Below are positions 32,524-45,081 of a DNA stretch of 64,000 nt, piece by piece; positions within the stretch are counted from its first letter, which is position 1; every line of letters starts with the position of its first letter. A program made the position numbers and the translations under genes. The DNA lies in the NCBI GenBank assembly GCA_028274465.1, contig CM051458.1:16755566-16819565 (forward strand), given 5' to 3'. Under the pieces are notes generated by a model. That model saw only the letters and a list, made by a program, of their open reading frames with translations, ran no database searches and had not been told where the DNA came from. The DNA is from Plantago ovata. Taxonomy: Eukaryota; Streptophyta; Magnoliopsida; Lamiales; Plantaginaceae.

Positions 32524-33589
32524 TGATGTATGAATCTATCTGATGGGACGTGATTTTCCCTTGGGAGATAGGGCAAGAGATGGCCTAAAACTCGCCTTCC
32601 GGGACCTTAGTGGCAGGAGCTGAAGGTGGTTGGATGCATGTACCCGCGGTTGGCCTCTTCCTTCCTGGCGAAGCTTTAGTCCCTCCGACGCTGAACCTTT
32701 GGATCTTCTTGTCTGACTCCTCGCTCTTCTCGTGCAACGCCAAGTCACCAATCGTACTATGTCTGCATATATCTACCTTTTTGTGTGTGGGGGGGGGGTG
32801 TGCATGTGTTGCCCGGCTTGCTGTATAGTCAAGCAGGTGGAAAAGACTTTACTTGAAGGTGGTTGAAAGCCTACCTTGTTAACATAATGAAGGTGTGTGT
32901 GTATAAAAAATGACAGTGAATATAGTAGTGGTAAAGGATATTTTTCCCAAGATGAACTCTTGTTGTTGCCTTGAGTACCTCCCACCAATAAGACTCAAAG
33001 TTGTACCTGTGAAGTGAATTTCTTGAGAGTGTTGCTCTAATGTATTTCCACCTTATAGCTTTCTCTTTGGGAACCAATCCTTTTATAGACTTTAGAGGAG
33101 CACATGTCGTTGCCACCACAACAGTTCGCCAAGTGTCCACACACATATGTGGTTGGTAGGCTTAACCTTAATAGACATGGACGTGGCCCAATGGTCGTAT
33201 AAACATAAATATATGCCTTATTCATATCCACTTGTGATACGTGTTTAGTTGTGAGCAACACATCCGGAAGCTTATATCGTGGTCCCCCGTATACTATCGT
33301 ATCAGACCTTGGATATAGCAAGCCGGAAGCATGTGACTCTGCAGTCCCCGGTGTGCACCGTTATGGCCCTGGCGCTTAGGACCTTTACAAGCGATTTCCC
33401 ATATACTCTTGGTCCCGGAGAGTATTAGAAACCCGGAGGTGCATAGTTCTGGATGTGCCAATTTACTCAAGGGAGCGACCTCTCGGTATACTGACACTCG
33501 CATCGGAAGCACTCTCGCAGTTTCTTAATCCTCCGGAGAGTTCGGGTCGCCCTAATTCGCATGTTGGCGGATCAGGACGAGACTGGACA
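32524..33589 (-). mobile_element. Probable solo LTR 'D'
   Basis: 1066 bp bounded by TG (32524) and CA (33589) with TSD TATTT on both sides (32519-32523, 33590-33594). It is less AT-rich than its surroundings. A TATA box in minus orientation (TATAAAAGG near 33080) suggests the strand. No second copy in the window confirms the family, and the 5-bp match alone is moderate evidence. Confidence 0.6.
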
Positions 33590-33594
33590 TATTT

Positions 33595-34154
33595 TGGTAA
33601 TATCACTATCTTTTTTATGTTTTAATGAACTTTAACTTTCTATCCAATTTCTAAAGTCGGGGGGAATTTGTATTAACCCGCAGCCAACCAAATCTAATTC
33701 GAATCAAATAATAGACACATGTAAATTTGGACATAAATGGAAAATAGTGAGTCATTTTTGTCTCTTGTAAAGAATAAGTGAATCTGAAATTGAGAATCGG
33801 AGTACACATCACCGGTTCGCCGAATCGACGGTTCACAATTCATGAACCGTCAATTTATTTTTATAGAAACCTATGAACTGCAACTGAAATCATAATCATC
33901 GGTATAATTGCTAATAAAATGGAGGTTCACGGTTGATAACCATGAACGACCGATTTTAAACCATAAAATAAAAAAAATAAAAAAATAAAGAAATTGGGCC
34001 TCGGTCACTGGGTGAGTCCAACCTACTCGTATTCATTACTCTAATTCCCAGATCCAAAATAATATCTAAAATCCATTTTCCACCCAACCACCACCACCAC
34101 CAACTAACCTCCTCGATGACCACCACACACCACCATGATGTCCACCACGGTCAA
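33595..34154. other. Intergenic spacer, CCA-rich at its right end
   Basis: No gene. From about 34085 the sequence becomes a CCACCA-rich simple repeat that continues on the other side of the following solo LTR. Confidence 0.6.
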
Positions 34155-34159
34155 CCAGC

Positions 34160-35447
34160 TGATGAACGTGTCAGATTCAGTCAAATAAATTTGTAATAAG
34201 CGAAAGGCAATCCACAACTATAACGAAAACCGTAGTGTAGCAGTAGAATGACTCGAGTGTCGTTCTCTCAGGACTATAACTAGCTTTATCTATTTAATCA
34301 AGAGAATATAAAACAGCAGATAGAAAGCAATAGGGGGTTTTCAAGCAGATAATGGAGGTTGGTGATAGTATGGTCCTTCTTAACATAATGGGTCGATAAT
34401 CATGCATAAATTCCTCGGTCTTGCATAGAGATCTTTGAATGAATCTTGGGTCCTGTTGTAAGTATTGTGCACTACGAAGATAATATGGGTCTGACCTGTC
34501 AACAACTAACGTCCTATTGTGTTCCGTAAACATTCAACACTACGAAGATAATTTGGTCTGATTGGCCGACAAGTGTCCTGGTGTGCATAATGATCAATAC
34601 AACATACGAGAATTTTGGTGTTCAACTCATCAACGAAATAAAGCAATGACACGGAGTATAATGCGCGATATAGCCATTAGCATGATTATCTTCCCTCGCT
34701 AAGAATTCACATACTACCACCAACGATAAATTTAGCTACTCATAATGTGCATGCAATCAATAGTAATCATAGAAGAAAACATATTGAAAGAATATAAAAT
34801 AAGTAGATAAAAGTTGTAAGATACAAAGTTACCGAAGGTTGTCAATCTCCGGATGATTGCGATCCTACGCACTCCAATCTGCTATGAAAAAGTATCCCCT
34901 AAGCTATGGAACTCCCAGAACAGGCCCCGGGAAGTTCCTACCTAAAACTATAGAGAGAGGTGAGAAAGTAGGCTTGGAAAGATATGATTTTCGGAGAGAA
35001 AACTCGCAACTATATATAGGCCCGAAATATCTCTGGGGCGGTTCGCCCGAGACACGGGGCGGTTCGCCCGAGACACGGGGCGGTTCGCCCCCCGGTATTT
35101 CGCGGAATTTCCGCGTTTTTCAACGCGGATTTGGATTTCTTCACCTTTTCGGACTCGGTTTCAGACTTCTAATGGCCTTCTAACCTCCAGATTCGGCCCC
35201 TAGACTCCAAATCCTATCCGGAATCCTTCAGATACTCCAAATATGCTTCTGGAACACCAATTCCTTGTAGACTTCAATATAAATGCCCGTAAATCTCCGA
35301 ATTTCAACCAAAACCTGTAAAATAAAATCTAAAGGGAAACGTGACACTATTCTAATAAAATGTACTAAAATATAGCTAAATTAACATAGAGGATAGCTAA
35401 ATTAGGTGAAAAAGACTCGAATGAAAGTGTAAAATACACATTCATCA
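34160..35447 (-). mobile_element. Solo LTR, family B (copy 2)
   Basis: 1288 bp, TGATGAACG...TTCATCA, with TSD CCAGC (34155-34159, 35448-35452). Three GGGGCGGTTCGCCC units lie at about 35037-35096, against one or two in the other copies. Confidence 0.95.
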
Positions 35448-35640
35448 CCAGCCAACAACCAACCACCACAGTCAACCACCCACCAAAAGAATAATCCCAA
35501 TCTGTTTCTCCACTTTACCGTCAACCACAAACCTCCCGCCACCACACACCATCGCAGTCAAGCACCCACCACCACAATCAACCACACACCACCGTACATC
35601 ACCCCTCCACTGTCTTCTGCTTGCATAAACACTTCAATTT
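35448..35640. repeat. CCACCA/CAACCA-rich simple repeat
   Basis: Irregular CCACCAC and TCAACCA phrases, continuous with those at 34085-34159 before the solo LTR inserted. Confidence 0.75.
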
Positions 35641-35699
35641 CACTGGAAGAATATGTAAGAAGAGGAGAGGATGTGATAAAAGAGTAAGACTATGTTCTC

Positions 35700-35935
35700 T
35701 TCGTCTGAAAATTGATTATTTTAAGTTAAGTTCAGCTAAATTAAGATCAGTTTAGATGCATTAAGTTCAGTTCAGTTTAGTTAAGATGTATTAAGTTAAG
35801 TTCAATTCAGATTCACCTAATAGTATTTTGTACTACAACTAAGTTCAGTTCAATCCAGCTTCGTTCATAGTTCAGTTCAATCCAGCTTCGTTCATCAGTT
35901 CAGTTCAGCTCAGCATCATTCAATGATCAGTTCAG
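35700..35935. repeat. AGTTC/AGTTA-rich repeat
   Basis: Dense irregular repetition of AGTTCAGTTC, AAGTTAAGTTC and CAGTTCAATCC phrases. No coding potential. Confidence 0.7.
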
Positions 35936-37411
35936 ACGAAGACTAGAGCCTAATAGAGAAGTATATACAAAAGAGAGAAGATGGATTTATATATTGGAAA
36001 AGTATTACTTAAACGAAGTTATGGTACGATTTTGTCTTGAGAAAAGAAGAAGAAAAAACATAAAGGGGAAACATTACACATCTCTATTTTTATGAATTCT
36101 ACTGGGTACTAAAAACTGCGTCACACGCTACGTGTAATATTCCGTATTTTCTGAATTTATTTTATTTAATTATTTTAGTTTCGGTTCAGTTTTGTGTTGA
36201 AGACAATCGTGTTAGAAATTCATTTCATTAGTTATCGGACCTCGTTCTGTATTCATTGACAACGCGGACTATTCGGTTCAGGCCTTTCTCTAGTCCAATG
36301 TCTTAAGCCCTTAATTCTCAACTTAAACCTTAGCCAGGAAGTTTTATGTGGTTGAGCATTTAGTTTAGCTTCGACTTGATCACCGAGATTCTTGTGCTCA
36401 AGTTTAACCCCATCCTAAAATACCTCAACTCATTCTAAGAGTTCAATATTTTTCAGCCACTTCTCACGTCTTCAGTTCCAACCGGTAGTAATATTTTACG
36501 TTACTCCAGACTTCATAAGCCGCAAAACCTAGCTTCCAGATCCATCCCAATTAACCTATGCATAAAATCTCATCTCTTTACCATCTGAAATTCCAACGCA
36601 GACACAATAAGAAATTCATAACTCTGTTCATTAAGCTTTGATGCTTCGTTTCCATTCCTTGTTGTTTTCATCCTTCCGTATGATTGCTTCCTGCGGTAAG
36701 TCTCCTGGATTTAATAAGGCTCTCTGATTTGCTCTCACCTTGATCTTCCAACATTAATTCGTTTCTGTTATCCAATGCTGCGAGGGAGAGGGAGGTAGCA
36801 AGTTTCTAACCTGGCAGGATTATTCGACGTGGTGGCTCTGCATGCTAATTGCTTCCTCTAGGTATCTTCGTAACTTTTCCAGTTTTCTCGCTGAGCCTAG
36901 GTTGTGGCTAGTTGGGTCGGGTTTGAGAGTTAGCATTCGTTTATGTTTGCTTTTACAATTTAATGTGATCCATAGATTTAGTTATTATCCATGTGTTCTT
37001 TGTTTATGAGTAGTTGAGAGTTTGATTTTCTTAATTTCTTGACATGTACGTGTAGTATGTTGGTATATTTAAACTCCCTAGTTTATATGTGTGTTTCTAT
37101 ATTCTGCTATTTTCTTGGTTCATTTGTTAGTCCTGTTCTTGGACAGATGTCTACACTAATTAAATTATATATGTCGATCAGCTCTAAGTTAATGTTTTAG
37201 ATAATTTACCTGGTCCACAGGCATGAGTATTGACCAAGACATGTCTCCCAGCTCCCGATGATAATTGAATAATTAATCTATTGTTATGGTTTTCAAAAGT
37301 TATGTGTTGTCTAAACTTGGACTTCCTGTCTAGCTAATTTATATAAGCAAGTAAGTTTCTGAACTGGTTTGGAGATTTAACTGGTGATACTCGACTTACT
37401 GCTCATATATG

Positions 37412-38318
37412 TGTAGACGTTTAAATTTAATGTCTATTAAATCAATTAAAAAATAAACTTTTGTATTTAATTGGACTTTGCTAAATTTAATTCCAATTAT
37501 TATAGATTTACTAATTGATTTTAAATGCCTATTTATGGCCCATCAAATTGTGCCATGAAAATTCTAGAGCTTTTAAATCCATTTAATATTATTTCTCATG
37601 AAATAATTGTGTGGAAAAGATGAGCTATTCGTGGCCAATCAAATGATGCCATGTCATAAAGTTGATGCAGTTATTAATTAATTGCTAGAAATAAATATAG
37701 ATAAGATCAAATCTGTATCTACCAATCAGAATTGATCCTTCTCTTTTTCCTCACCTATATAAGGAGCTCATTCTCCACCAAAAAATCACAATTCAGAATT
37801 CAGAAACCAGAGCTCAAACAGAAGTGAAGAATTCAACAGCAAGCCAAGAAGATCAAAGGCATCTTTTCAAGCAAGAACAGCTCCAGTTCTTCAAGAGGTC
37901 AAAGCCAGCTCCAAGAACAAGTCGCAAAGACACTTGCAGCAGCAACGGAAGATCGAACTCCAACGCATAAGCTCGTGGAGGCACTCGCTCGAAGATCGAA
38001 GCAACGTACGTCCCAAATTCAAGATCAAGTCTCTACGACCCTTGAAGACGTGCTCGTTCGCGAAGATCAAACTCAAGACCCGGCGTTCAATTCAAGATCA
38101 AGCGCGAAGCCCTTGAATTAAAGTTTCCAAGCGAATTCAAGTCAAGGCCGGTCAAGTTCAAGATAAAGCTGCGAAGGCCCCTGAACTGACGCTCTCAAGA
38201 CAATAGTTCGCGTAGATTTTCCAAGTCGTTGACTAGAATCAGAGATTTTCTCTAGAGATTGTAACCCCAAATTTACTCAAGATCAATATATTTCATTTGT
38301 ACAATTTTATTTGTTACA
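37412..38318 (+). repeat. Element C 5' LTR
   Basis: 907 bp. A TATA box (CTATATAAGG) lies near 37754 and a GA-rich transcribed part follows. It is followed after six bases by the primer site. Confidence 0.93.
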
Positions 38319-38324
38319 AATTTG

Positions 38325-38343
38325 TGGCACACCCGGTGGGACC
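38325..38343 (+). other. Element C primer-binding site (tRNA not identified)
   Basis: TGGCACACCCGGTGGGACC begins with the TGG that pairs with a tRNA CCA end, six bases after the 5' LTR. I could not match it to a particular tRNA with confidence. Confidence 0.65.
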
Positions 38344-38384
38344 TCTCTATCTCTCATCTCTAGTCATCAACGCAGGAAATCAAC

Positions 38385-40766
38385 ATGCCTCCCAAGAAGA
38401 AAAGTCAAAACTTGAACGACAAAGAAGTTGACGGTGAAATTGATAAGAGTGAGTACGAATCCGACGAAGAAGACTCATCTGACAAGGATGATAGATCAGC
38501 AAACAAGTCTGCTAATTCACAGGGAGATTTGGCATCCCTGGCGGAACAAATACAAGCTCTCACCAAGGGTATAGTATACCTTGTGAAGCAAAGTAGGGAT
38601 CAAGACGCTAAAATCGCAAAACTCATGTGTCAAGACACTGGAGAGGACAGTTGTCACAAAGAAAAGCCACATGAAGAATATGACGAGACCCCTCCCAAGG
38701 ACAAAAGGAAGAAGAAGGAGGGTTCTTCAACTCAACACTTCGAGGTTTCTTCCGACGGAACGATCCCTGCTGATCGAATCAAGGAGTTCACCATGGGGAC
38801 TTTAAAAGAGAAATTGGACGAGAGCTCCAAGTCATCATCCGCATACTCCAAGCCGTACACGCAAAGGATCGATAACCTGAAAATGCCGTATGCTTATCAG
38901 CCACCCAAGTTCCAATAGTTTGATGGAAAAGGAAATCCAAGACAGCACGTTGCGCACTTTGTAGAGACATGCAACAACGCGGGAGCCTACGGTGACCACC
39001 TCGTCAAACAATTTGTTCGCTCTCTGAAGAACAACGCATTTGACTGGTACACGGACCTGGAGGCAGGATCAATCGACAGTTGGGGTGAGTTGGAACGACA
39101 ATTCCTTAATCGGTTCTACAACACAAGGAGAACTGTCAGCATGATTGAACTCACAAACTCGCGTCAATGGAATGAAGAACCCGTCACGGATTACATCAAT
39201 CGCTAGAGAAATCTAAGCCTCAACTGCAAGGACCGACTGTCCGAAATATCAGCGATTGAGATGTGCATAAAAGGAATGCAATGGGGACTGCGCTACATTC
39301 TTCAAGGCATCCAACCGCGGACTTTTGAAGAACTAGCCACTCGAGCACATGATATGGAATTGAGCATAGCATCAAGTGGAAGCTCGGGACCCCCTATAAA
39401 CAGATCACGTACATTCCATGACAACGCAAATGCCAAGAAAGGAGGAAGGCCTCAATATAAAGAGAAAGGATCAATGACGACAGCTGTTACAAAAGTCAAA
39501 GTCCCTAAAACTATCAAAGATAAACCTGCAGAGAAATCAACTCACGTGGTACCGTATACCACTCCGCAGAAGGAAGAACAGAGAAAGATGACTTTGAAAG
39601 AAATGACTGGAAAGAAGTACCCGTTCCTCAACTCCCATGTCCCAGCATTATTTGAGTAGTTGCTTAACAGGAATTTAATTGAATTGCCTGAGATGAAAAG
39701 ACCTGAAGAGGAAGGTCGTGTCGATGACCCTAAGTATTGCAAGTACCATCGCTTGGTGAGCCATCCAATACAAGATTGTTTTGTCTTCAAAGAGAAGGTT
39801 ATGAGGCTTGTGCGAGAAGGCAAGATAACACTAGAAGAAGAGGCTGAAAGTGCTAACACTGCTTTTGTGGAGCGTGAAGTTGAAGACATTTGCAACATCA
39901 AAGATACATATGAAGGATCTATTCCCACCGTTGCAACAAAAGATGGTACCGAACTGTGTATGGCAACGATCTCCTTTACTGATGAAGATCTTTTGCTTGG
40001 ATCTAAGCCTCACAATCGACCATTGTTCGTAAGTGGTTATGACAATGAGCAAAAGGTAAAGAGGATACTGATTGATGGAGGTTCCGCTGTTAACATTTTA
40101 CCCATACGTACGATAAAGGAGATAGGCGTCACAGTTGAAGAACTTTCCAAGAGTCGTTTGATGATTCAAGGCTTCAACCAAGGGGGACAAAGGGCAATTG
40201 GGATCATACGTCTTGGATTATTGATCGAAGATATATTATCCACCACACTTTTCCATGTTATAGATGCCAAAACATCTTATAACATGCTCCTAGAAAGGCC
40301 ATGGATACATGAAAATGGAGTGGTTCCATCAACATTACACCAATGTTTTCAATATTGCCACAATGGAGAAGTGAAGAAGGTAATGGCCGATGATAAGCCC
40401 TTCACCGAAGCCGAATCACACTTTGCCGATGCCAAGTACTATGTTAAACGTATCGAAGAACTAGAGGATGTAGAAGGCTCGCCAAACAACACTTCTGTAT
40501 CAGAGCAAAGCGAGAAGAATCAACCTACCTTGGGTGGTTGTTCAAAGGAATCTCCGCGTGATGAGACACTGGAAGGGCTCACTCTGCCTTTAACAAAGCT
40601 GGCTATCTCTGCTCCGGCCCCAGCTCCAATCAAGGGATTCGTTCGCCCCGTTCACGCGCCATCAACAGAGCACGGATTTGCAAATGAACATTTTGGCCCG
40701 AATGCGCTAAAACTTCTGATTAATGTGGATATGATCCTAAGAAGGGTACTCCACTCACGGGCCTGA
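38385..40766 (+). pseudogene. Element C gag and aspartic protease (three amber stops)
   Basis: One frame runs from the Met at 38385 (MPPKKKSQNLND) to 40766, broken only by TAG at 38916-38918, 39204-39206 and 39657-39659. A Lys/Asp-rich N-terminus precedes the capsid part (FDGKGNPRQHVAHFVE, LKNNAFDWYTDLE, ELERQFLNRFY). Next comes a CKYHRLVSHPIQDCF zinc-like element, then the protease with IDGGSAVNILP and MLLERPWIH. A frameshift near 40727 moves coding to the next frame. The amber sites sit where relatives have Gln or Trp codons, as expected from C-to-T decay. Confidence 0.88.
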
Positions 40767-43700
40767 CATCTAATTCTGCTAAGACGAACGCACGACAAGG
40801 TGGTCGAACCCGAGAAGGTCTAGGATTCGCACAACCCGAGCCAATCCGTATCACTCTTAAGCAAGCTAGCGCCAATGTTATTAGTGAAGGAGAAACTCCT
40901 AACATCGATAGTGATCATCCGCAGGATCCCAATGAACAATCGCGTGTGTCCATCTTCAATAGACTTGGACCAATCAAGAAATCAGTACACCACAGGCTTG
41001 GTCCCGTTAGAAAGTCAGCGCATCAAAGACTTGGTCCGATTAGAAAGACAATTCACCAAAGGCTCGGCCCGGTTGGAAAAACAATACACCAAAGGTTAGG
41101 ACCCAAAGAAACGGAAGATGCAGAAGAGAGGCTTGACTCTAGTTTTTCCAAAAAGCTTCGAAGTACGGTCCCATCTCGAATGGTGAGAGTTGAGGACGTT
41201 GTTTTGTCATGCGAGGAAGTCTTGAAGGCAAAGTTACATACAGTAGTATACACAAGGATTCCACACGGTAAGGTTGAGGATGACGAAATAGCACCATCAT
41301 ATCACATCACTTTGAAAGATGATGATATCATTGAAGAAGAAGATGCTGAGGATGCTCCACCCGAGTTTGAGGAAGGTGTCAAAGCCACTGTAGATGAACT
41401 GAAGGAAGTCAACCTTGGTGATTCAAATGAGCCTCGACCAACATACATAAGCGCTTTGCTCAACACTAAGGAAGAGGAGACATATCTTGCACTGTTGAAA
41501 GAATTCATTGATGTGTTTGCTTGGACATACAGAGAAATGCCGGGTTTAGACCCCAAGGTAGCCGTCCATCAACTTTCAGTCAAGAGTGGAACTCGTCCAG
41601 TAAAACAGGGCCAAAGACGCTTCCTCCCTCAGCTAATCCCATCAATCGAAGGTGAAGTAAATAGGCTCATTGAAGCGGGATTTATTCGCGAAGTCAAGTA
41701 TCCTACATGGATTTCTAGCATAGTCCCAGTGAAAAAGAAGAATGGGCAAATTCGAGTATGCGTGGACTTTAGAGATCTGAACATTGCATGTCCAAAGGAT
41801 GACTTTCCATTGCCAATACCAGAACTGATGATCGACGCCACCACCGGCCATGAAGCATTCTCATTCATGGATGGATCTTTTGGAGATCAAATTCGCATGT
41901 CTCCTAAAGATGAAGAGTTGACGGCTTTCCGTACTCCGAAAGGAATTTACTGTTACAAAGTGATGCCCTTCGGTCTGAAGAATGCTGGAGCAACTTACCA
42001 AAGAGCAATGCAGAAAATATTTGATGATATGCTTCATAAGAATGTAGAATGCTACGTAGATGATTTGGTTGTGAAATCCAAGAAACGGAAATGTCATCTT
42101 GACGATCTAAGGAAAGTGTTTGAAAGGCTACGAAGATATCAGTTAAAAATGAACCCATTAAAGTGTGCATTCGGTGTAAAATCTGGAAAATTCTTGGGCT
42201 TCGTAGTTCGTCAACGAGGAATAGAAATTGAGCAAGCAAAGATAGATGCAATCGTGAAGATGCCTGAGCCGCGCAACATTCATGAGCTCAAAAGCTTGAG
42301 AGGGAAGGTAGCATATCTTCGAAGGTTCATATCCAATCTCGCTGGAAGATGTCAACCGTTCAGTCACCTCATGAAGAAAGATGTTCCGTTTGAATGGGAT
42401 AAGTCATGTAGAAATTCATTTGAGAGCATAAAATCATACCTCATGAATCCTCCCGTGTTAGCAGCTCCAAAGCCAGGTCGCCCGTTGATTTTATATATCG
42501 CTGCACAAGAGAGTTCCGTTGGAGCACTACTCGCCCAAGAAAATGACGGAGGAAAGGAAAATGCGCTCTACTACTTAAGCCTAACAATGACACCTAATGA
42601 ACTGAAGTATTCAGCCATAGAGAAGCTATGCTTATCCCTCATCTTTGTAATCCAAAAGTTGAGGCATTACTTCCATGCACATACGGTTCGTCTTGTCTCA
42701 AAGGCTAACCCATTAAAGTATGTCATGACAAGGCCAGTACTTTCTGATAGTCTGGCAAGATGGTACTTACAGCTCCAACAGTTCGAGATTACCTATGTAC
42801 CCCAAAAGGCTGTTAAAGGACAAGTCATAGCCGATTTCCTGGCCGATCACCCTATTCCTGCCGATTGGGAGCTGATGGATGACTTACCCGATGAAGATGT
42901 CCTGACAGTCGAAGTAACCCAACCCTGGAAGATGTACTTTGATGGTGCTTCTCATAGAAATGGTGCGGGGGCTGGAGTCGTATTTATCTCAACAGATGGA
43001 AGTGTGCTGCCATACTCATTCACTCTAACTCAAAATTGCTCAAATAATGTCGCAGAATACCAAGCCTTAATACTTGGTTTAGAAATGGCAGTGGACGCAA
43101 AGCATTTGCAACTTGATGTGTATGGCGACTCTCAATTGGTAGTCAAACAGCTATCTGGGGAATACGATGTTAAAAAGGATGAACTAGTTCCATATGTCGA
43201 CTATGCCAGGAAATTGATTGCGTGGTTGGGAGAAGTATCAGTCCAACACATTCCGAGAGGTGAAAATGGACAAGCAGATGCTTTAGCAAAACTTGCTTCT
43301 ACTCTCACAATGCCTGAAACAAAGTTTAGTGTTCCTGTCTGCCAAAGTTGGATTATCCCTCCATCACTTGATGATAATGATGGTGAAGGCAAAAAAGAAA
43401 TCCATGCTATAGAAGTACATGAGATTAAGAAAGAGGATTGGCGCCAATGTTTGGTGGATTACTTGAAGTATGACAAATTGCCTGATGAACCACGACGAAG
43501 GCCAGAAATCAGACGTCGCGCAACCCGCTTCATATACTACAATGACACACTTTACAGGCGCTCTTTCAATGAAATCTTCTTACGTTGCTTGGGAGAGGAA
43601 GAAGCTTTGCAAGCAATGGAGGAAGCTCATTCTGGAGTCTGCGGTGCGCATCAATCTGGCCCAAAGTTACACTTCCGAATCAAGAGGATGGGATACTATT

Positions 43701-43912
43701 GGCCCACAATGGTCCAAGATTGCATGGATTATGCGAAAAAGTGTCAAGCATGTCAATTCCATGCTAACTTTATCCATCAACCGCCTGAGCCAGTGCATCC
43801 AACTGTTGCGTCTTGGCCATTTGACGCGTGGGGACTAGATGTAGTAGGACCTGATGACAAAGTCATCTGCTGGCCATCAATACATCTTGGCAGCAACAAA
43901 TTACTTCTCTAA
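40767..43912 (+). pseudogene. Element C pol: RT, two RNase H domains and integrase N-terminus
   Basis: The frame has a linker with tandem RLGP repeats, then RT. RT motifs are RVCVDFRDLN, FMDGSFGDQI (a shortened form of the usual DGYSGYNQI), MPFGLKNAGATYQ and YVDD. The connection-type RNase H region (EKLCLSLIFVIQKLRHYF) is followed by a second RNase H (MYFDGASHRNGAGAG, NNVAEYQALI, VYGDSQLVV), the hallmark of Tat/Ogre elements. The integrase starts with the HHCC finger (CQACQFHA) and WGLDVVGP, where a frameshift near 43857 interrupts it. Apart from that and the RT motif change the frame is open. Confidence 0.92.
40961..41105 (+). repeat. 33-bp in-frame tandem repeat in element C polyprotein
   Basis: Five successive units each encode about 11 residues containing RLGP, with HH/HQ before the next RLGP. 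It lies between protease and RT. Confidence 0.9.
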
Positions 43913-44684
43913 ATGGGCTGAGGCTGTACCTTTGAAAGAAGTTAAGAAAGAGAATGTCGCCGACTTTACTCGCACGAACATCATTTATCGCTATGGGATT
44001 CCTCGGTACATAATCACCGACAATGGGAAGCCTTTATGCAATAGTCTCATCGACAAACTATGCGAAAAGTTTGGTTTCAAGCAAAGGAAATCTTCAATGT
44101 ACAATGCTGTCGCCAATGGCCTCGCTGAAGCTTTCAACAAGACGCTGTGCAATTTGTTGAAGAAGATCGTCGCAAAGACAAGAAGGGATTGGCATGAAAG
44201 AGTTGGAGAAGCCTTATGGGCCTACAGGACAACTCATAGAACTCCTACACAAGCAACGCCCTACTCATTGGTGTATGGCGTAGAGGCAGTCCTTCCGCTC
44301 GAGCAACAAATCCCATCCTTAAGAGTAGCAATCCAAGAAGGTCTCTCTGAAGAAGAAAACATTTGTCTACGCCTTGAAGAGTTAGAAGGATTGGATGAAA
44401 AGAGACTCGAAGCTCAACAAAGACTTGAATGCTACCAAGCTCGTCTGTCTAGAGCCTTTAACAAGAAGGTGCGCACACGATCCTTTCAAATTGGAGACTT
44501 GGTGCTCGCTGTCAGAAGACCCATCATCATAACCCACAAAACAGGGAATAAGTTTTTGTCAAAGTGGGATGGTCCGTATGTAATCATAGAAGCTTACAAC
44601 AGTGGAGCATACAAGTTAATTGTTGAAGACGGTTTAAGAGTTGGCCCAATCAACGGGAAATTCTTAAAACGATATTACCCATAA
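43854..44684 (+). pseudogene. Element C integrase core and C-terminus
   Basis: The continuation of pol after a frameshift. It contains the second and third catalytic residues, IITDNGKP and VANGLAEAFNKT, followed by RTPTQATPYSLVYGVEAVLP, then the C-terminal DNA-binding-like part ending KFLKRYYP at TAA 44682-44684. The first Asp of the triad is in WGLDVVGP of the preceding frame. Confidence 0.92.
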
Positions 44685-44707
44685 AAAAAATAAAAAAAAA
44701 TAAAAAC

Positions 44708-44783
44708 GGTGCCCTCAAAAGAAACAGGGGCACCCAAAAAAAAAAAAAAAAGAGACGGTGCCCTCAAAAGAAATAGGGGCACC
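44708..44783 (+). repeat. Duplicated GGTGCCC...GGGCACC stem-loop after integrase
   Basis: Two copies (44708-44734, 44757-44783) of a 27-bp hairpin separated by an A run, 24 bp after the pol stop codon. Confidence 0.8.
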
Positions 44784-44824
44784 AATATCTCCTGACCCGC
44801 ATGAGTATAAACTGTATACGGTGA

Positions 44825-44945
44825 CCATCAAATGGTAACATATGTGGTTAAACTATTAACTTCCCCACCAAATGGCAACATATGTGGTTAAACTGTTAAC
44901 TTCCCCACCAAAGGTGTTTTATGTGGTTAAACTTCAACCCCCACT
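44825..44945 (+). repeat. 40-bp tandem repeat in element C 3' region
   Basis: Three units starting near 44831, 44871 and 44911, sharing ATATGTGGTTAAACT and TAACTTCCCCACCAAA. Confidence 0.85.
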
Positions 44946-45081
44946 TTGTCTAAGGTGGTTAATTAATAGATACTCCTGGCCCGCACGAGTTAAAATTGTG
45001 TACGGCACCCCCCCCCCCTCTTTTCAAAAGAGAAATATCTTGAACTACGTGATGACTTGATCCTTTTGAAAGGTACGTAGG

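Noticed and set aside
32536-33512. Short minus-strand frames of 70-90 codons as small genes
   Set aside because: They lie in a TG...CA segment with TSD TATTT that looks like a solo LTR, and none shows a recognisable protein.
36133-37411. Terminal inverted-repeat DNA transposon spanning 36133-62839
   Set aside because: The inverted similarity is limited to about 19 imperfect bases, which LTR termini can also show. The 5-bp TSD and TG...CA ends fit a solo LTR better, though this is not fully excluded.
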